64,000 nt of DNA from NCBI GenBank assembly GCA_963920665.1, contig OY987263.1, forward strand, positions 19,455,430 through 19,519,429. Direction: 5' to 3'. This DNA is from Straminergon stramineum (taxonomy: Eukaryota > Streptophyta > Bryopsida > Hypnales > Calliergonaceae). The notes below the pieces were generated by a model. That model ran no database searches and was not told the DNA's origin. It saw only the letters and a list, made by a program, of their open reading frames with translations. The position numbers were made by a program, and so were the translations under genes. Positions 48,306 through 60,264 of this stretch are shown one piece after another (positions within the stretch are counted from its first letter, which is position 1; each line of letters begins with the position of its first letter).

Positions 48306-51149
48306 ATCTATAGTAGCTACATCTGTGAATGAAATTTGTCAGACATCCAGCTAAAGTATGTGTATCTTCCTTGATTAATCCAAAAAAAACATGATGTCAC
48401 ACACTACTCATGTACAAAGATCCATTTGCAACTTACTCTACAGTCCAGACCATCCCCGGCCTCACTTGAATTTTCATCCAGTGGAGCTTGTATTGCATTT
48501 TCGATGCAGTCCATGGAAAATATTCTGATTGGCAAACTGGATATTCTTGGTACACGGACCTACGTGCAGGAGCTCCATTCACATTGGTGGGTGTGAACTG
48601 CAAAGTGTGAACATTCATTTGTCTCTCCCAAGTCCCAACATACAGTAATAAGTTAGTCGGCTATCAATTCCATCCAGGAAAGGTCCTACTGTACTGGGTT
48701 GGTACTGTACTTGGTGGGAACTGGGAACTGGGAAGTACTCAGTGTTTTCCCTGCTGATTGGAAGAGATATATAACATAACACACTTCTACTGACCTACTC
48801 TGACACTCTTTTTTCTATTATTATACCGCTGATTGTTGAAATAGGGGGGGTGCATATGGTAGTTGTTGAAATAGTTGCCATTTGTAGTTGGAAGAAATTA
48901 AGAGGTTGGAAATGGGATTGGACACCATTATTACAGTAGCTCTGCCCTCCGTAACTCAGCACTTATTACGATATTCATTTGGCTTCATGTCTACGGCAGT
49001 CTTGGGCTTAGGCCTGCAGGCAGGCAGGCTGGCTGGCATCATGACCTGAGTTAACAAGGTCTGGGAATACCTGGAAGTGGACTTAAGCTTACTGCCAAAT
49101 GTACTGGATCAGTAAAGGCAGACATTGTTGAGTCTGTTCACAACTCTCATGTTGAACTGAGATAACTTAAGCTTATAAGCAGACAGGGCATGAAACTTAG
49201 AATGCTCTGCAATAATGGATTTCCATTTGTTTCAAAAACAAAAACATGAACAACGTAGAATGGCAACCTCCTGATCTATCATACAGACAAGAGCTACCCC
49301 ACTCTGTCCCACTAAGAACCTCCAAATGGGACGTAGTCTGTGTACTACTAAACAACTTCATTGATTGATTTTGATTGTAAGTGATATGGAATTCAAATCA
49401 ATTCCTGCTTGGTCAATCAATTCCAAAAATTCTACACCACTTGTTCAACAATCAACTATTATGATCAATCAATGGAGTGGTTTTCGTGGTACATGCACTA
49501 TTTCCTACATGGAGTTTTTATTACTGGGACAGGGAAGGAATACTTTAATTTGATGCAATGGAGGTCATCCTACTGAATCTTGAATGTATACAGCTGTATT
49601 CTCACATCCCTTTTTGTTCTCATAGTTGATCGAAAAGTGAAACTCATTGGGTACGTTGAAGGACTTGTGACCAGCTACCGAGAGAGTAACACCATACCTC
49701 ACAACTTCGAATCGGCATTGCAATAACATAATTGCAAACTCCTGACCAAGTACCGAAGTTGTTCGCACGTGTAAGTTATTGAAGGTGAACGGTCCATGAA
49801 GGCTCCAATGAAATTCCGGAATTTTTGCAACCCACCACAAATTCCCGACAAATTTCCAAGCTGCAGATATGTTGTGAATCAGTTGCCAATCAGTGGAGCA
49901 ATGTCTAACATACTTGCAGAGGTGATGGACTAGTGGCTGCAGTGCAGAGCCATACACAACATATCTTACCCACCCACCTCGATTAATCTTACTGTGCGCG
50001 AGCACCTGATGATGTGGCATCCTCACATAACTTAACTCAGATTGTGCAAACCAGTGAGTACATTGTACATGAAAAGCTGCAACACCCAAAAAAAAAAAAA
50101 AAAGGCTGCACATGCCCATTTTGTCAACTGGAGGCACAAGAGTAGTTATTCCACACAGAGGAAATTGTATTCGGAGTAGTTGAGCTGCCTACAAAAGTAC
50201 AGAACAACCCAATTATTGATAAGGACATGAAGAAGATATTTAGGCTCAACAACTAACTTCGATTAGGCTTACGGTGGCTACGAGCAAAATTGCACCTTGT
50301 CTAAAACTATCGTCATCACAAAATAAATATGTACCTATGTTGAAGAAACAATTTGTGAACATCTACCCCAAAAAACATTGATCCTTTGTAACTTTTGCAT
50401 ATGGTATTGAAATGTTGCATGCTTTCACATGTTGGAACTTCTTTTCATTTGTCAACAAGAAGATATAAAAATTTGACCAATTTGATAATGGAAATTATAT
50501 CTAGTAAAAAAGTGACACTTTTCTGTGTCCATATTTTAGAAATACTATTATAGAAGGGTGGTAGTACAACTATGGACTAGAATTTTTGTTTTGTTTTGAT
50601 ACAAATGAAAGAAATTTCATTTCACCCAACGAAACCTCATCAACATAGTACTATTATTTGCAATTGGACAAGACACAAACACAAAATCTCCATCAATTTA
50701 CTAATTGCCCAATAAACCCAACAAGAAGATCACTAGGTACAGTCCCTCCAATTTCAAGCAAAAATATTTAAATAATTGCCTCAATTTCATCATATGTACA
50801 AAAAGTTTTTAATTTGAACAACACTGAGTGGTCCTCTCAAAGAGCCCCAAAATTGGCCTCCCCATTATTTGGAACCAGAGAGGCCCTCCTCAGTGCTCAT
50901 TTCATTACAGTAGTTTCCTTTTTGCCCTTTCTCTTCATTGCTCGTTTTCTCATTTTTGTCCAGCCTTCTGGCTTGACCGTTGTTTTATTGTGACTCCTTT
51001 AATGCTGTGGCTTTTTCGGCCATTTGTTTCAAAAATAAAAAATAAAAAATGGCCTCCAGCTGCCAGTCTCCGTCATGTGCTCTCATTCTGGACTCTATTT
51101 TAGTAAATACTCCGTAGAAGTCATCATGTGGTTTTCATTAAACTGTTAC
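48306..51149. other. Less AT-rich stretch without a supported gene
   Basis: It includes the weak frame at 49565-50119. GTAC-rich short motifs (TACTGTAC) occur near 48690-48720. Nothing further was recognised. Confidence 0.4.
49565..50119 (-). CDS. Unrecognised 184-codon open frame, probably not a gene
   Basis: This is the longest single open frame outside the known exons. From the first ATG (50119) it runs to a stop at 49565 and contains aromatic-rich stretches such as EFHWSLHGPFTFNNLHV. No family is recognised. The N-terminal Phe run comes from a poly-A tract on the plus strand (about 50090-50104), which argues for a chance frame. The surrounding 48.3-50.2 kb is somewhat less AT-rich than typical repeats here, so a decayed gene or element is possible. 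Confidence 0.15.
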   Translation of the reverse strand: MGMCSLFFFFLGVAAFHVQCTHWFAQSELSYVRMPHHQVLAHSKINRGGWVRYVVYGSALQPLVHHLCKYVRHCSTDWQLIHNISAAWKFVGNLWWVAKIPEFHWSLHGPFTFNNLHVRTTSVLGQEFAIMLLQCRFEVVRYGVTLSVAGHKSFNVPNEFHFSINYENKKGCENTAVYIQDSVG

Positions 51150-52649
51150 CCCCTAAATGCGTCGACGTCTATTTTCTGGACGATGAACAGATTGAAACTC
51201 TGGTTTCATCCTCCTAACTACTTGGATGAAAGTTATTTTAATTTGTGAAGATATGTCATCAAGTTTTTGTCTTATCTAAGGGTTGGATTTGGTGTTACTA
51301 GAGTATATTTTTCTAAAATTACAAATGTGCAAGGATGTCAAATGGTCAAATTGCATTGACTTTAGTTCAAAGTTGGATTTGCGAAAATGAGGTCATAGAT
51401 TTTAAGAGCACAAAAAAATTTCAAAAACTCACCATGTGAAAAGAACCTCATTTCAAATCCATTCCAACAAATTTTACTCAGAAAATGAGAATATTTAGCT
51501 TGTAATTGAATTAAGAAGGAATTTTGAAATTTCTCTTTCAAAATTTATAAAAAGAAATTTTCATGCTAGCATTGGTTAAACCCTAAAGTTCCTTGACTAT
51601 GTTGTCACCAAAAAACCTCAAAAACTGTCATTTCTAATACAAGTACCAAAATTTTGAAAAATATCATTTTGGGACACATGTAACCTTAGGATCTTGTATT
51701 ATACTAGATTAAGAATCTGTGGAAAAATTTTCAAAAATTTCCACCATGTAGATTGCAAGATATTAGCATTTGAATTGACATAAATCCTTTTTTGGGCCCT
51801 ATGAAAAAACGGGCAGCTGCACTTCATAAGGTCACATTTGTATGAAAAAATGTCCAAAATGGTGGTGCATCTTTAGATTCATTCTTCAATGCAAGTAGGC
51901 TACATGCTTGAAAATTTTCAAATCATTTGGAATTGTGCAACATATAGGAAAAAAATAGTAACTAGAAAAATGTAGAGAATGATTCAAAATACTAAATCGT
52001 TAACAATTTATTAATGGAATTGAAAAATCCCAATCCCAATGGTTGTAATGTTGTAATAAACAATCCACATCTGAGGTTTTTATTTTTTTTTTTAAATATT
52101 GAAAATTGAGTTAAATAAAGGACTTCAAAGTTTATTTTTAAGGTAGAGAATTTATACTTGCCCGCAAACTAAAACATCTCATAACTTTTGACTCATTGAT
52201 CAAAATGGAATGATTCAAAGGTTTCTATGTATATGTAAACTGGGGAAACCAATTTCAAATTTTTATTTTGGAAAAAAATGATTTTTTCAGATCTGCCAAG
52301 ATTGCCGGAGTTGAGAAACAAACTACATATGAGGCCATAACTTTTGACTCATATTTCTAAATGCCCTAAAATTTAGTGCGCATGAAGGATATTCCTCATC
52401 CACACCTTCTATTAAAGTTTGGGCCAAAAACATGGAAATCTCTAGTCACATGTACCTGCCCCCAAAAGTCATGTTGCCAAAAAACACACCTTGGTTCTTT
52501 AGGGGTTAATCTAACCGTACAGATGGAATCTACAACTCACAATCTTCAACTTTTCTTTGTATGTCAATTCCAAAATATGCAGCTAAGTAGCACTCTATAA
52601 TGATTTTTCTCGAATCCTCAATTTCAGAGATGAGTCTAGACATTCCAGG
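51150..52649. mobile_element. TTAA-type element, family D, opposite orientation, split by a family B element
   Basis: The left end is CCCCTAAATGCGTCGACG. The sequence follows the reverse complement of the 13885-14454 copy up to about 51575, jumps over the family B insertion (51580-52505), and continues in register from 52510 (ATCAATTTCAAAATATGC versus GTCAATTCCAAAATATGC), ending near CATTCCAGG at 52649. The right end has lost its AGGGG terminus. Confidence 0.7.
51580..52505. mobile_element. TTAA-target element, family B, 926 bp, nested in family D
   Basis: It is flanked by TTAA at 51576-51579 and 52506-52509, and starts ACCCTAAAG and ends TTCTTTAGGGG. The interior matches the copies at 24135 and 40272 (TTTCTAATACAAGTACCAA, GATTGCAAGATATTAG, TGGAATGATTCAAAG). 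The host element with one TTAA kept has the same length as its uninterrupted homologue, showing a 4-bp target duplication. Confidence 0.78.
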
Positions 52650-52862
52650 ATCAAGGGTAGGCAAATTTTTGTATAGATGTGCACAAATTAACTCTAGACC
52701 CTGTCCTAGTTATCAAAGGAAAAAACCATATCTCATTTTTGATGATATGGAATGTACCAACTTCATGGAATTCTACATAGAGCCAATTGCACTTAGAGTC
52801 AATTGCAGTGCAATTCGCTTGCACCTACCTTGCACTAAGGTAGGAGGCTCAAAATCTGCACA

Positions 52863-52976
52863 GGCTTTAAAACCGCACACCTCCTCAAATGTACACCGTG
52901 TGTACATGGGTTTTTTTTCATCTTTACAGGGATGTACCAACAGTGGACATTTGAGGAGGTGTGCGGTTTTAGAGCC
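52863..52976. repeat. Short hairpin: 34-bp stem, about 45-base loop
   Basis: GGCTTTAAAACCGCACACCT (52863 onward) is the reverse complement of the sequence ending at 52976 (AGGTGTGCGGTTTTAGAGCC), and the stem continues through CCTCAAATGT with few mismatches. It lies just past the family D element and may be a foldback MITE core. Confidence 0.6.
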
Positions 52977-53269
52977 CTATACCATTTCGACTTCAAAAAT
53001 TCATAACTAATTCTACAAAGCTCCAAAAAATATGAAACGACTTGGGTTAGATGTCAATTCCTCTTGTCTTTCAAGAAAAATTTACTGAAAAATATTTCAA
53101 TAAGTTTCACCTCCCCAAAATTCAGTTTCAGCTCTTAGATGGGAGCTTTATGAAACTCCTACCTTACCGGAGACCACAAGACAGCTCTCACTTCAGGAGA
53201 TGCAATAGAATGGATCAAATACCAACCTTGTAACTCTCTCCCATCCCTACCCCCACCACTACCTTGCTT

Positions 53270-53480
53270 GGGATGTGCTTACAGTTGCTATTATATAGAG
53301 GATTTGGTGCATTAGGAATGCTATTGTTTTTGGGAGCAAAAAGTTTAATGTGCACGAGGGGTGTCACCTTGCATGGAGAGATACAGTGTACATTATGTTG
53401 ACATGGCTAGCTAAGTTACACACAACTCAACACCGCGGTTCTCTTGGAAAATCCCAAGAAGACGAAGTCCTTGCATGAGA
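53270..53480 (+). pseudogene. Possible LINE C-terminal remnant
   Basis: One frame reads RIWCIRNAIVFGSKKFNVHE followed by GCHLAWRDTVYIMLTWLAK, which resembles the Trp-x3-RNA-x-VF segment near the end of plant LINE polyproteins. It is short and isolated, with stops around it, so the call is weak. Confidence 0.25.
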
Positions 53481-56205
53481 GATCTATAGTTTTCTCCAAT
53501 GTCCGGGAAGAACTAGTGACTAGTTCAAAGTTAGCTGGTGGAATTGGAAAAAAAAACTGGTAGCAATTTGGAAACATCATAAAAAGAATATTAAGAATGG
53601 ATGAAAAAATCTATAAAATTTCAATTTTGAGTGAAAAATAGAGAAAATAATCGGACTTTGTTTTTGTAAAAATGGTTCAATTTCAGGATTGTAGGAAAAT
53701 AGTTGATACAACCCCCGAAAACTTCCTGAACTCTAGTTTTTCTCTCAATTTGCACCCAGTCATCGGTGAGGGTGACATGATCAATGTTTAGTCATGTTTG
53801 AGTAAATTCTTCTCTCACTCAGGATGCATGTACATGTAGTCTACACCGAGTACACACCCGGCCTGCCAGCTGCCTTCCATAGGGGTCGATTTGTGTGGCC
53901 ATGTACCAGCCACATGGGGGTGCCCATGTACAGTCCAGTACTGTACTGTCATGTACAATCCAGTCCAGACAAACTTGGATACCCCGTACCTGTACGAGGA
54001 GAAGCAAATGAGGCCCTCAGTCTTTCCCAAGTCAGGAGTCATTCAAGTGTTCCATGGAAGTCTCCAATGGAACCTTGTTCCTCCTCACAACTTCAGTTGG
54101 TGAGGTGGTGATCAGGTGGTAAGGAGGGTTTTTTTCAGTGAATGTTTTTTTCACTGAAAAGGGATGGAAATCTTTTCGTAGAGAAGATTTGGAGAGATAT
54201 TCTTCCTTTCTTAGTGGATGAAATTGCAAAATGCTACGGAGTACTAAACCGTGGGAGGATATCCTTCTATTTGGGATGAATGTACACTCTTTCAAATGAA
54301 TTAAAACCTTCCATCCATATGTTGTGGGTTTCATCCATTTACATGGATGTACATGGATGTAGATTGCTACATCACTCTAGTGACGATTGCTTTACGCACC
54401 GCCTAAAATAAATGAAAAACAAAACAAACACTTGGTTGTAAGGTGTGCTTTCAAGCAAGCTAGGGGTTGTTGACTGTGCCTAGCAATGTTTGTGGAGAAC
54501 CGCCGATTAGTCCATTGTTGTCCAATGGAATTGGGAAAATACACCAATTGAAGTGTAAAAATGGAGGATCCAAAATTGGACCCAAAAATTGGGAGAATTG
54601 GCAACCTAACGGTGTACAAGAAGGAAACAAAGGTGGATATGTAGTTGTTGCTTTCATGAAATTGTCACATCATTGTCGCTTCCCATTTCAAATCTAAAAC
54701 TAATACCCAGTATGCTAGAGGTGTGTATTTTTTATGAAAAGGCAAGTACTGCTTTAGAGTCAACCATTGAAAGTATTAGAGTACTTGGATAGGGTGTGGA
54801 CAAGTAGTGCTTTAGAGTTGGTCACATCATTCAATCCCTACTCTGTTGTTCATGTCGGCTCAATGTAATAAGGCCATATTCATTATATTGAGACTTTTTG
54901 CAGATTTTGAGACAAAATGCTAATTATTGGAAAATTCATTTGAAAAATTAGGAATTGAAACCAAAAATAAATAATGCTCCAATAGTGATCGTATAATGAA
55001 ATTCTAAAAGTTGGTGTTGTTACCTAGTTATAAAAAAATACCAGTAAAGAGATAAAACGATTTATCCTTGAGTCAAGGATAAAATTGAAACTACAAAAGG
55101 TCTCAATATAACGAATATGGCCTTTTCATGAAATTTGGAGTTTAGTTTCAAAAGTGGCGTGTATTTGAAAGAGGAGGATTGTAACCTTTGTAGATTTCAA
55201 ATTGAAGGAAAATAGCCAATCGGAATTTAATACCAAAGGAAATGAACTAGGAGTTTTTAATAAGGAGAAGATGCAACTAGTGCCCTTGGGAAAAAAAGGG
55301 ACTCCTTCTACAAAGAGGAGGCAAATTACAAGGACAGTTTCAAAAACTTTCTAAACACCGGCTATGATAATCCTTTCATTTGTGCCAAAAGCAATGATTT
55401 ATGCATAGAAAACAAAATATTCTTACCTATACATAAAGAATAAAAAAATGTGATAAATCATATGTTTAAAATAGTACTTATACATAGCACGATCGTCTAG
55501 GTTGTAAAATCATTTTCATAGTAGTCTTCTAGATAGAACACTTGCTATTAAGGACAGTTTGGTGATTGAATGCCAATTGAAAATTTGGGTAGGTTTCTAC
55601 TAAGTCAATTTTGAATGTTTTTTAAAAATCTTGATACAAGATGCAAACATTTATCTCCTTTGTAGGACTATAATTTCTTATCATGATAGGTTTCTTAGAT
55701 TGAAAGTATACTACCGGAAGTTTTTGAAAAAATCCTCTTCTACTTTTGAAATTTGACATGCATGTAACTAACAAAATAGAAAATGAAATCGTTGAAAAGA
55801 ACTAAGTGTCAATAGTGCAAAAATCTCACTCTAAGAGGAGTTAAAGTTTGTTGACCCTATTAAATAAGGTCAACAATTTTTGTTCTTTCTTCAAATGGCT
55901 TAAAACATTACAACCTTTTAATTTGCGTCGTCAAATGGTATGAAATTTTTTCCACACATTGCCAAAGAAAGCAATCTAATACGGAGTACACTTTTACATG
56001 ATTGAAGTTCAAAAACTAAATTTTTATTTTTTATTTTGGTCAATGGAGCAAAAATGGCGGTTCCTCTCAGAACTCCTTCGCCTCCCTCTCTAGGTAAGCT
56101 TACTCCAATGAATGCTTTGTAATTTGCTAATTTTGGGTAATAAAACATAACTTAGGTCATTTTAATTAATTTTGCAACAAGCTCAATGTAACCTTTGAAT
56201 GTCAC
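53481..56205. other. Gene-free stretch
   Basis: Short duplicated words (GTACATGGATGTACATGGATG-like near 54340-54360) and a small hairpin (TTTCAGTGAATG/TTCACTGAAA near 54131-54161) are visible. No gene or complete element is seen. Confidence 0.4.
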
Positions 56206-57317
56206 TACAGTACTAACAGTATCTGGCAACTCTCAATCGTCCACCCTATTCTGCCATTCCGAAGAAAATTGCAGAATGTATTGTATGATTAACGTTTTTT
56301 GTCTTGCAATATTAAAATTAATTTCTTACACAATTCTGATCAAGTGTACCAAATTTGGATTTCAGAAAACTAAAACTCTATTTTGGGTGAATTGTTTCAT
56401 AAAATTATAATGCTTTTATACAATAATCCATTGAAAAACATTGATGATGAATTTTTTTACTTCAATTGTGGCAATGTGTAGGAAAAATTCATCACCAATA
56501 GTTTTCAATCAATTATCATGTAAAATTATGAATTTTTAATGAAATAATTCACCAGAACTGGAGTTTTGCTTCATCAAAATCCAAATTTGGTGTTTTTGTT
56601 CAAAACAGCATAAGAATTGAATGTTGACTGAGGTAGGAGGCCCAAGAATGGCACATCTAAGGAGAAAAACAAATGTGTAGAAGAAATTGTTTGTCCAGTG
56701 ACCTCCAATTTTTTTGGTAGACAAGGAAATGGAAAAGAAACAAACTGCAATTTAAATTGTAATTTTCTGAATTAGAATTAATTAGATATGATTTTCCAAA
56801 GTGAAAAGTTTGTAGGTTGTTAATAATGTTCCTACACTTAGCAGTAATGAATTATCATGTGCTTTTAAAAAGAGCAGATCGATCCAAAAATAGATGAAGT
56901 GGGTGCTCACTATATTCAAAAAAGTGTCCTAAATCGAGCATGAGAAATTTGTACCTTGAAATTTATATTTATTATTTCTTTCTTATTGTCATCTTGAATT
57001 CTATGTGCACAATTAAATGATGCATTCATGAGTAGTGAATCACACATAATAATAGTCCAAAAGCATTGCTCACTGTCCTAAAATCATGCACTTGTAGTCA
57101 CATTTTCCTACCTCAAAAAATGGTGTCCATTTCAAGAACCACATACTCTGTACATGGGCCATTCTTAAGGATGATTCTTAATGCCCGTGCTATTTCAGAG
57201 CCTCCTACCTAATACAAGACCAAAAATTGTCAATCATATCATATATTATGCACAATTCTTTTGAATGGCAGAATAGGGTGGACAGTTGAGAATTGCCTGG
57301 TACTGTACTGTACAGTA
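56206..57317. mobile_element. 1.1-kb element with about 55-bp inverted ends
   Basis: The left end is TACAGTACTAACAGTATCTG, and the right end read on the other strand is TACTGTACAGTACAGTACCA. Both continue with near-identical TCCACCCTATTCTGCCATTC. The interior is AT-rich, non-coding, and includes CCTACCTC-type sub-repeats near 56633 and 57110-57212. The superfamily is not recognised. Confidence 0.6.
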
Positions 57318-58093
57318 TGATAACTTAGTGGCATCGATTCCATACATACCAATTTGTTTGTCAGTCCTTGGAGAAAAATGACTGAAAGTTCCCCCACCAC
57401 TCAGTCATCAACAAATAAGTTCACTTCACTTCACTTGGGTCGATTCCAATCAATGCCACCCAATGCCACCTATCACTTAAGTTATGCTTGATCAATGTCA
57501 TTGATGATGAAGTCAAGTGCACTCTAAGCTAACTTTAACTTTATCTGGCACTGGGAGATCAGACATTTCGACGCTCTCAGACTTCTGCCAGTAGCTTAGC
57601 TTAAGCTTACAGTAATGTAAGCCAGGTAAGGTACACAATCTTCCCGAAGGCTGACGAAGGTTTCAAAAGAAAAAAGAATATGTGGAGGTTTATAACATTG
57701 AAGGTAAGGTAGCAAACATTTCAGTTGGAAGGAACAGGACCTCTAAGATAAGCTTAACTTAAGATAAGGTAGTCCACTCTTAAACCATGCATTTAAGGGC
57801 GAGTCGGCCTTTTCGATGGTTTTTAGATGCATGAAATTATTTTGCCTTATTTTTCACCGGAAGAAAAATTGATGTGGAATCTAACTCAAGTGGTTTCATA
57901 TTTTTCGGAGTATTTTTGAATTACTTACAAATTTCTAAAAAATTCTGTCATAGGTATCTATTTCTTGATTGTAGGCCTTACAAAACCCACACATGTGTAG
58001 TTTGAAAAAAGATACGGCTTCACCAAAAACAAGCACTACAGCATGTAGAAAGTAATAGACAAGGATCCAAAATGCAAGCTTTACTAAACGAAA

Positions 58094-58600
58094 CCCCTAA
58101 AGGATTAAGGCCTATTTTTTGACAAAAATCACTTGAAATTGCCATTTCTACTGCATTCTTTCAAGAAAGAAAAAAAATTCAAAAATAAAAAATCCAACTG
58201 TAGGATCTTGTACTATACTTGTATGAGATCATGTGGTAAAATTTTTATCAAGTTTGACCGTACAGATTGAAAAATATTAGCATTCAAAGTTGGGTGGAGA
58301 AAAGTTTTTTTGAACACAGGTAAACATTTATGAAATGGACCCACCTTGGTTCTTATTCCATCCAAAATCAAAGTATAAAGGAACGTTTGACAAATTTTAA
58401 ACCGCTCTGACATCATTGACAAAACATTCAATGCTTTACACATATGCATTTTACAACTTGTTAATGTCCATTCCAGAACTTGGCTAGGGACAGTCTTTAG
58501 AAGACAAGCGGATTTAGAGCAAACTATCATAGAAGACCTCCACTTCTACACCTGCAATGATAGTTCCACTGCACATAAATATAAAAATAATTTCTTCTGA
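58094..58600. mobile_element. Family B-like fragment
   Basis: CCCCTAAAGGATTAAGGC opens a stretch with family B phrases (GAAATTGCCATTTCTACTGC, CTGTAGGATCTTGTACTATA, CAGATTGAAAAATATTAGCA). No TTAA precedes it and the right end is unclear; a retroposon tail lies just beyond. Confidence 0.4.
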
Positions 58601-58640
58601 AAATTGGAATATTGGAAAAAAAAATCAATACCTAAAGATA

Positions 58641-58905
58641 GGTGTTTTGTTTTGTTTTGTTTTGTTTGTTTGTTTGTTATGTTGAGATCTCCCGGGTTGT
58701 ATGTCCCCAGCCACGTGCTTGGTACCTTTGGAAAGTCCTTGGCAAGGAGGGGTGCACGGGCTTTGTTTCGTGGCGTTTGGATTTACATTGTGAAAGTTAT
58801 TGAATTTCAAAGTTTTATTTGAATAAAAAAAATTAGAAAAATACTTTTACTTTTCTTCTAATTGGACTTTTCATGGCAACGGCACAGGCCACACTAGTGA
58901 AGTTG
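58641..58905 (-). mobile_element. Non-LTR retroposon 3' end, second copy
   Basis: On the minus strand it carries the same order as 5790-6038 (CACTAGTGTGGCCTGTGCCG, GGTACCAAGCACGTGGCT, GGGAGATCTCAACATAAC) followed by a long (AAACA/AAAAC)n tail at 58641-58679. It is well preserved. Confidence 0.6.
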
Positions 58906-59084
58906 AAAAAACATAATCCCACAATTCAGCCTGGACGATGGTTCTAATGAACCTTTGATTTTTTTATTTAAATTTTATTCTAAGAAAATTGCAGTCCAGT
59001 CCAATCGATCATCAACTAGGGAGGATTCACAATTATTCTTTGTTTTATAAATTAAAAATAAATTAAAAATACCCCAAAAGGAGG

Positions 59085-59860
59085 TTGGCTACTTGTAGTC
59101 TGTTATACACAAAGTAGTGGCGGTGAACAGTTGGTGTGCACAACTCTTCCCAAGTATTGACATCTCATGCACTTGTTGTGAGAGAGGGCTAGAAGAGACA
59201 ATCCTCCACCACTTCATTGAATGTGCACCATGCCAACTTGCTTGGCAATTTGGGTTCTCCATCATGTATCTTGCACTTGCCATTCTAATGGTGAATTGGA
59301 AATGGACCAATTTGACTTGGCAACAATGGCTCTTAGGGTCTACCTTACCTAGGTGATTAAGACTTGGGGTCACGATTTGGTCCATGCTACACTAATCAGT
59401 AGTGTGGCTATGTTGGGTAGGGAGGAATGCCTAGGTCTTTAACCAGGAATCATGGCCCCATGCTAAATTAGAAGGATCGATTTGGGAGGCAACTCTAGAC
59501 CATGGCAAAACAGCATGGCTTCACACCACGTTGCTTAGTGACAAACACCCAACTTAGTTTCACAAGTTCCTCTAGAAGTTCAACGATACTTGGCTCCGTA
59601 CCTCATTATTTGGCTCTAGACATGGCAAAGCCATGACTTGGAACTTGAAGAAACCTACCTATGGTTTCTTCATGTAAAATTAGCTTTTGTTTTCGAGTGT
59701 TGTTGTTGTTCTTGCTGTCTCCTCCAAGTTTTCTGCCCTTGGCTTTCCAACGTTTATTCTTGGTTCACTCTTGGAATAAACTCCGGGTTTCAAAAAAAAA
59801 ATGTTGATCTAGGTATAAATGTCATTCCTATAGATTTGCATTTAAAAAATTTTAATTAAT
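59085..59860 (+). pseudogene. Decayed LINE-type retroelement, zinc-binding C-terminal region
   Basis: The translation KVVAVNSWCAQLFPSIDISC followed by TCCERGLEETILHHFIECAP and CQLAWQFGF fits the zinc-binding domain after the reverse transcriptase in plant LINEs (C-x2-C, ET-x2-H-x3-C, then a Trp). With a frame change and several stops, the downstream sequence reads like further degenerate coding (SSVVWLCWVGRNA, then LEGSIWEATLDHGKTAWLHT). In-frame stops on both sides show it is dead. No reverse transcriptase core was found upstream; a retroposon tail at 58641-58905 lies just before it. Confidence 0.55.
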
Positions 59861-59994
59861 TAATTTTTTTCTAGTTTGTTGCTAACTATTGCTCATAACT
59901 TTCTCAAAGGAAAGAGGCCTTTTAGAGGCCCCGTTTCCTTCCCAATGCAAGAGAATGTCATTCCAAAATTCTAGTATCTAAATCTTGCACCAAT

Positions 59995-60264
59995 GATGCT
60001 AGCATGTGAGTTTATGTGTAAGTACGTACCCTACAACCATTGAAGGTGTGTATGACATACAAACTCATAATGTAGGTATTCTAAAACCATGCAAGGTACC
60101 TGTAACATAAGCACTTGTAATCTAGGTACTTATAATCATAGAAGGTGTCTACAACATAGGCACTTGTAATATGGGTACCTACAACCATAGAATGTGCCTA
60201 TGACATTGGTACCTAGATTCCTAAGCTCTTGGACTCGAGATCCTAGGCTCACAAGATAGCAATC
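59995..60264. mobile_element. MITE-like element with about four internal tandem units
   Basis: Ends GATGCTAGCATGTGAG and CTCACAAGATAGCAATC are inverted. Inside, a unit of roughly 60 bp (GGTACCTACAACCATAGAA and variants, CATAGGCACTTGTAAT) repeats from 60020 to 60215. Confidence 0.55.

Noticed and set aside
48690..57317. Recurrent TACTGTAC/GTAC words as copper-response elements
   Set aside because: They are palindromic, scattered in repeats and away from gene starts; no functional support.
57781..57800. CTTAAACCATGCATTTAAG as a TTAA-element end
   Set aside because: It is a small palindrome without the CCCCT terminus or a partner end.
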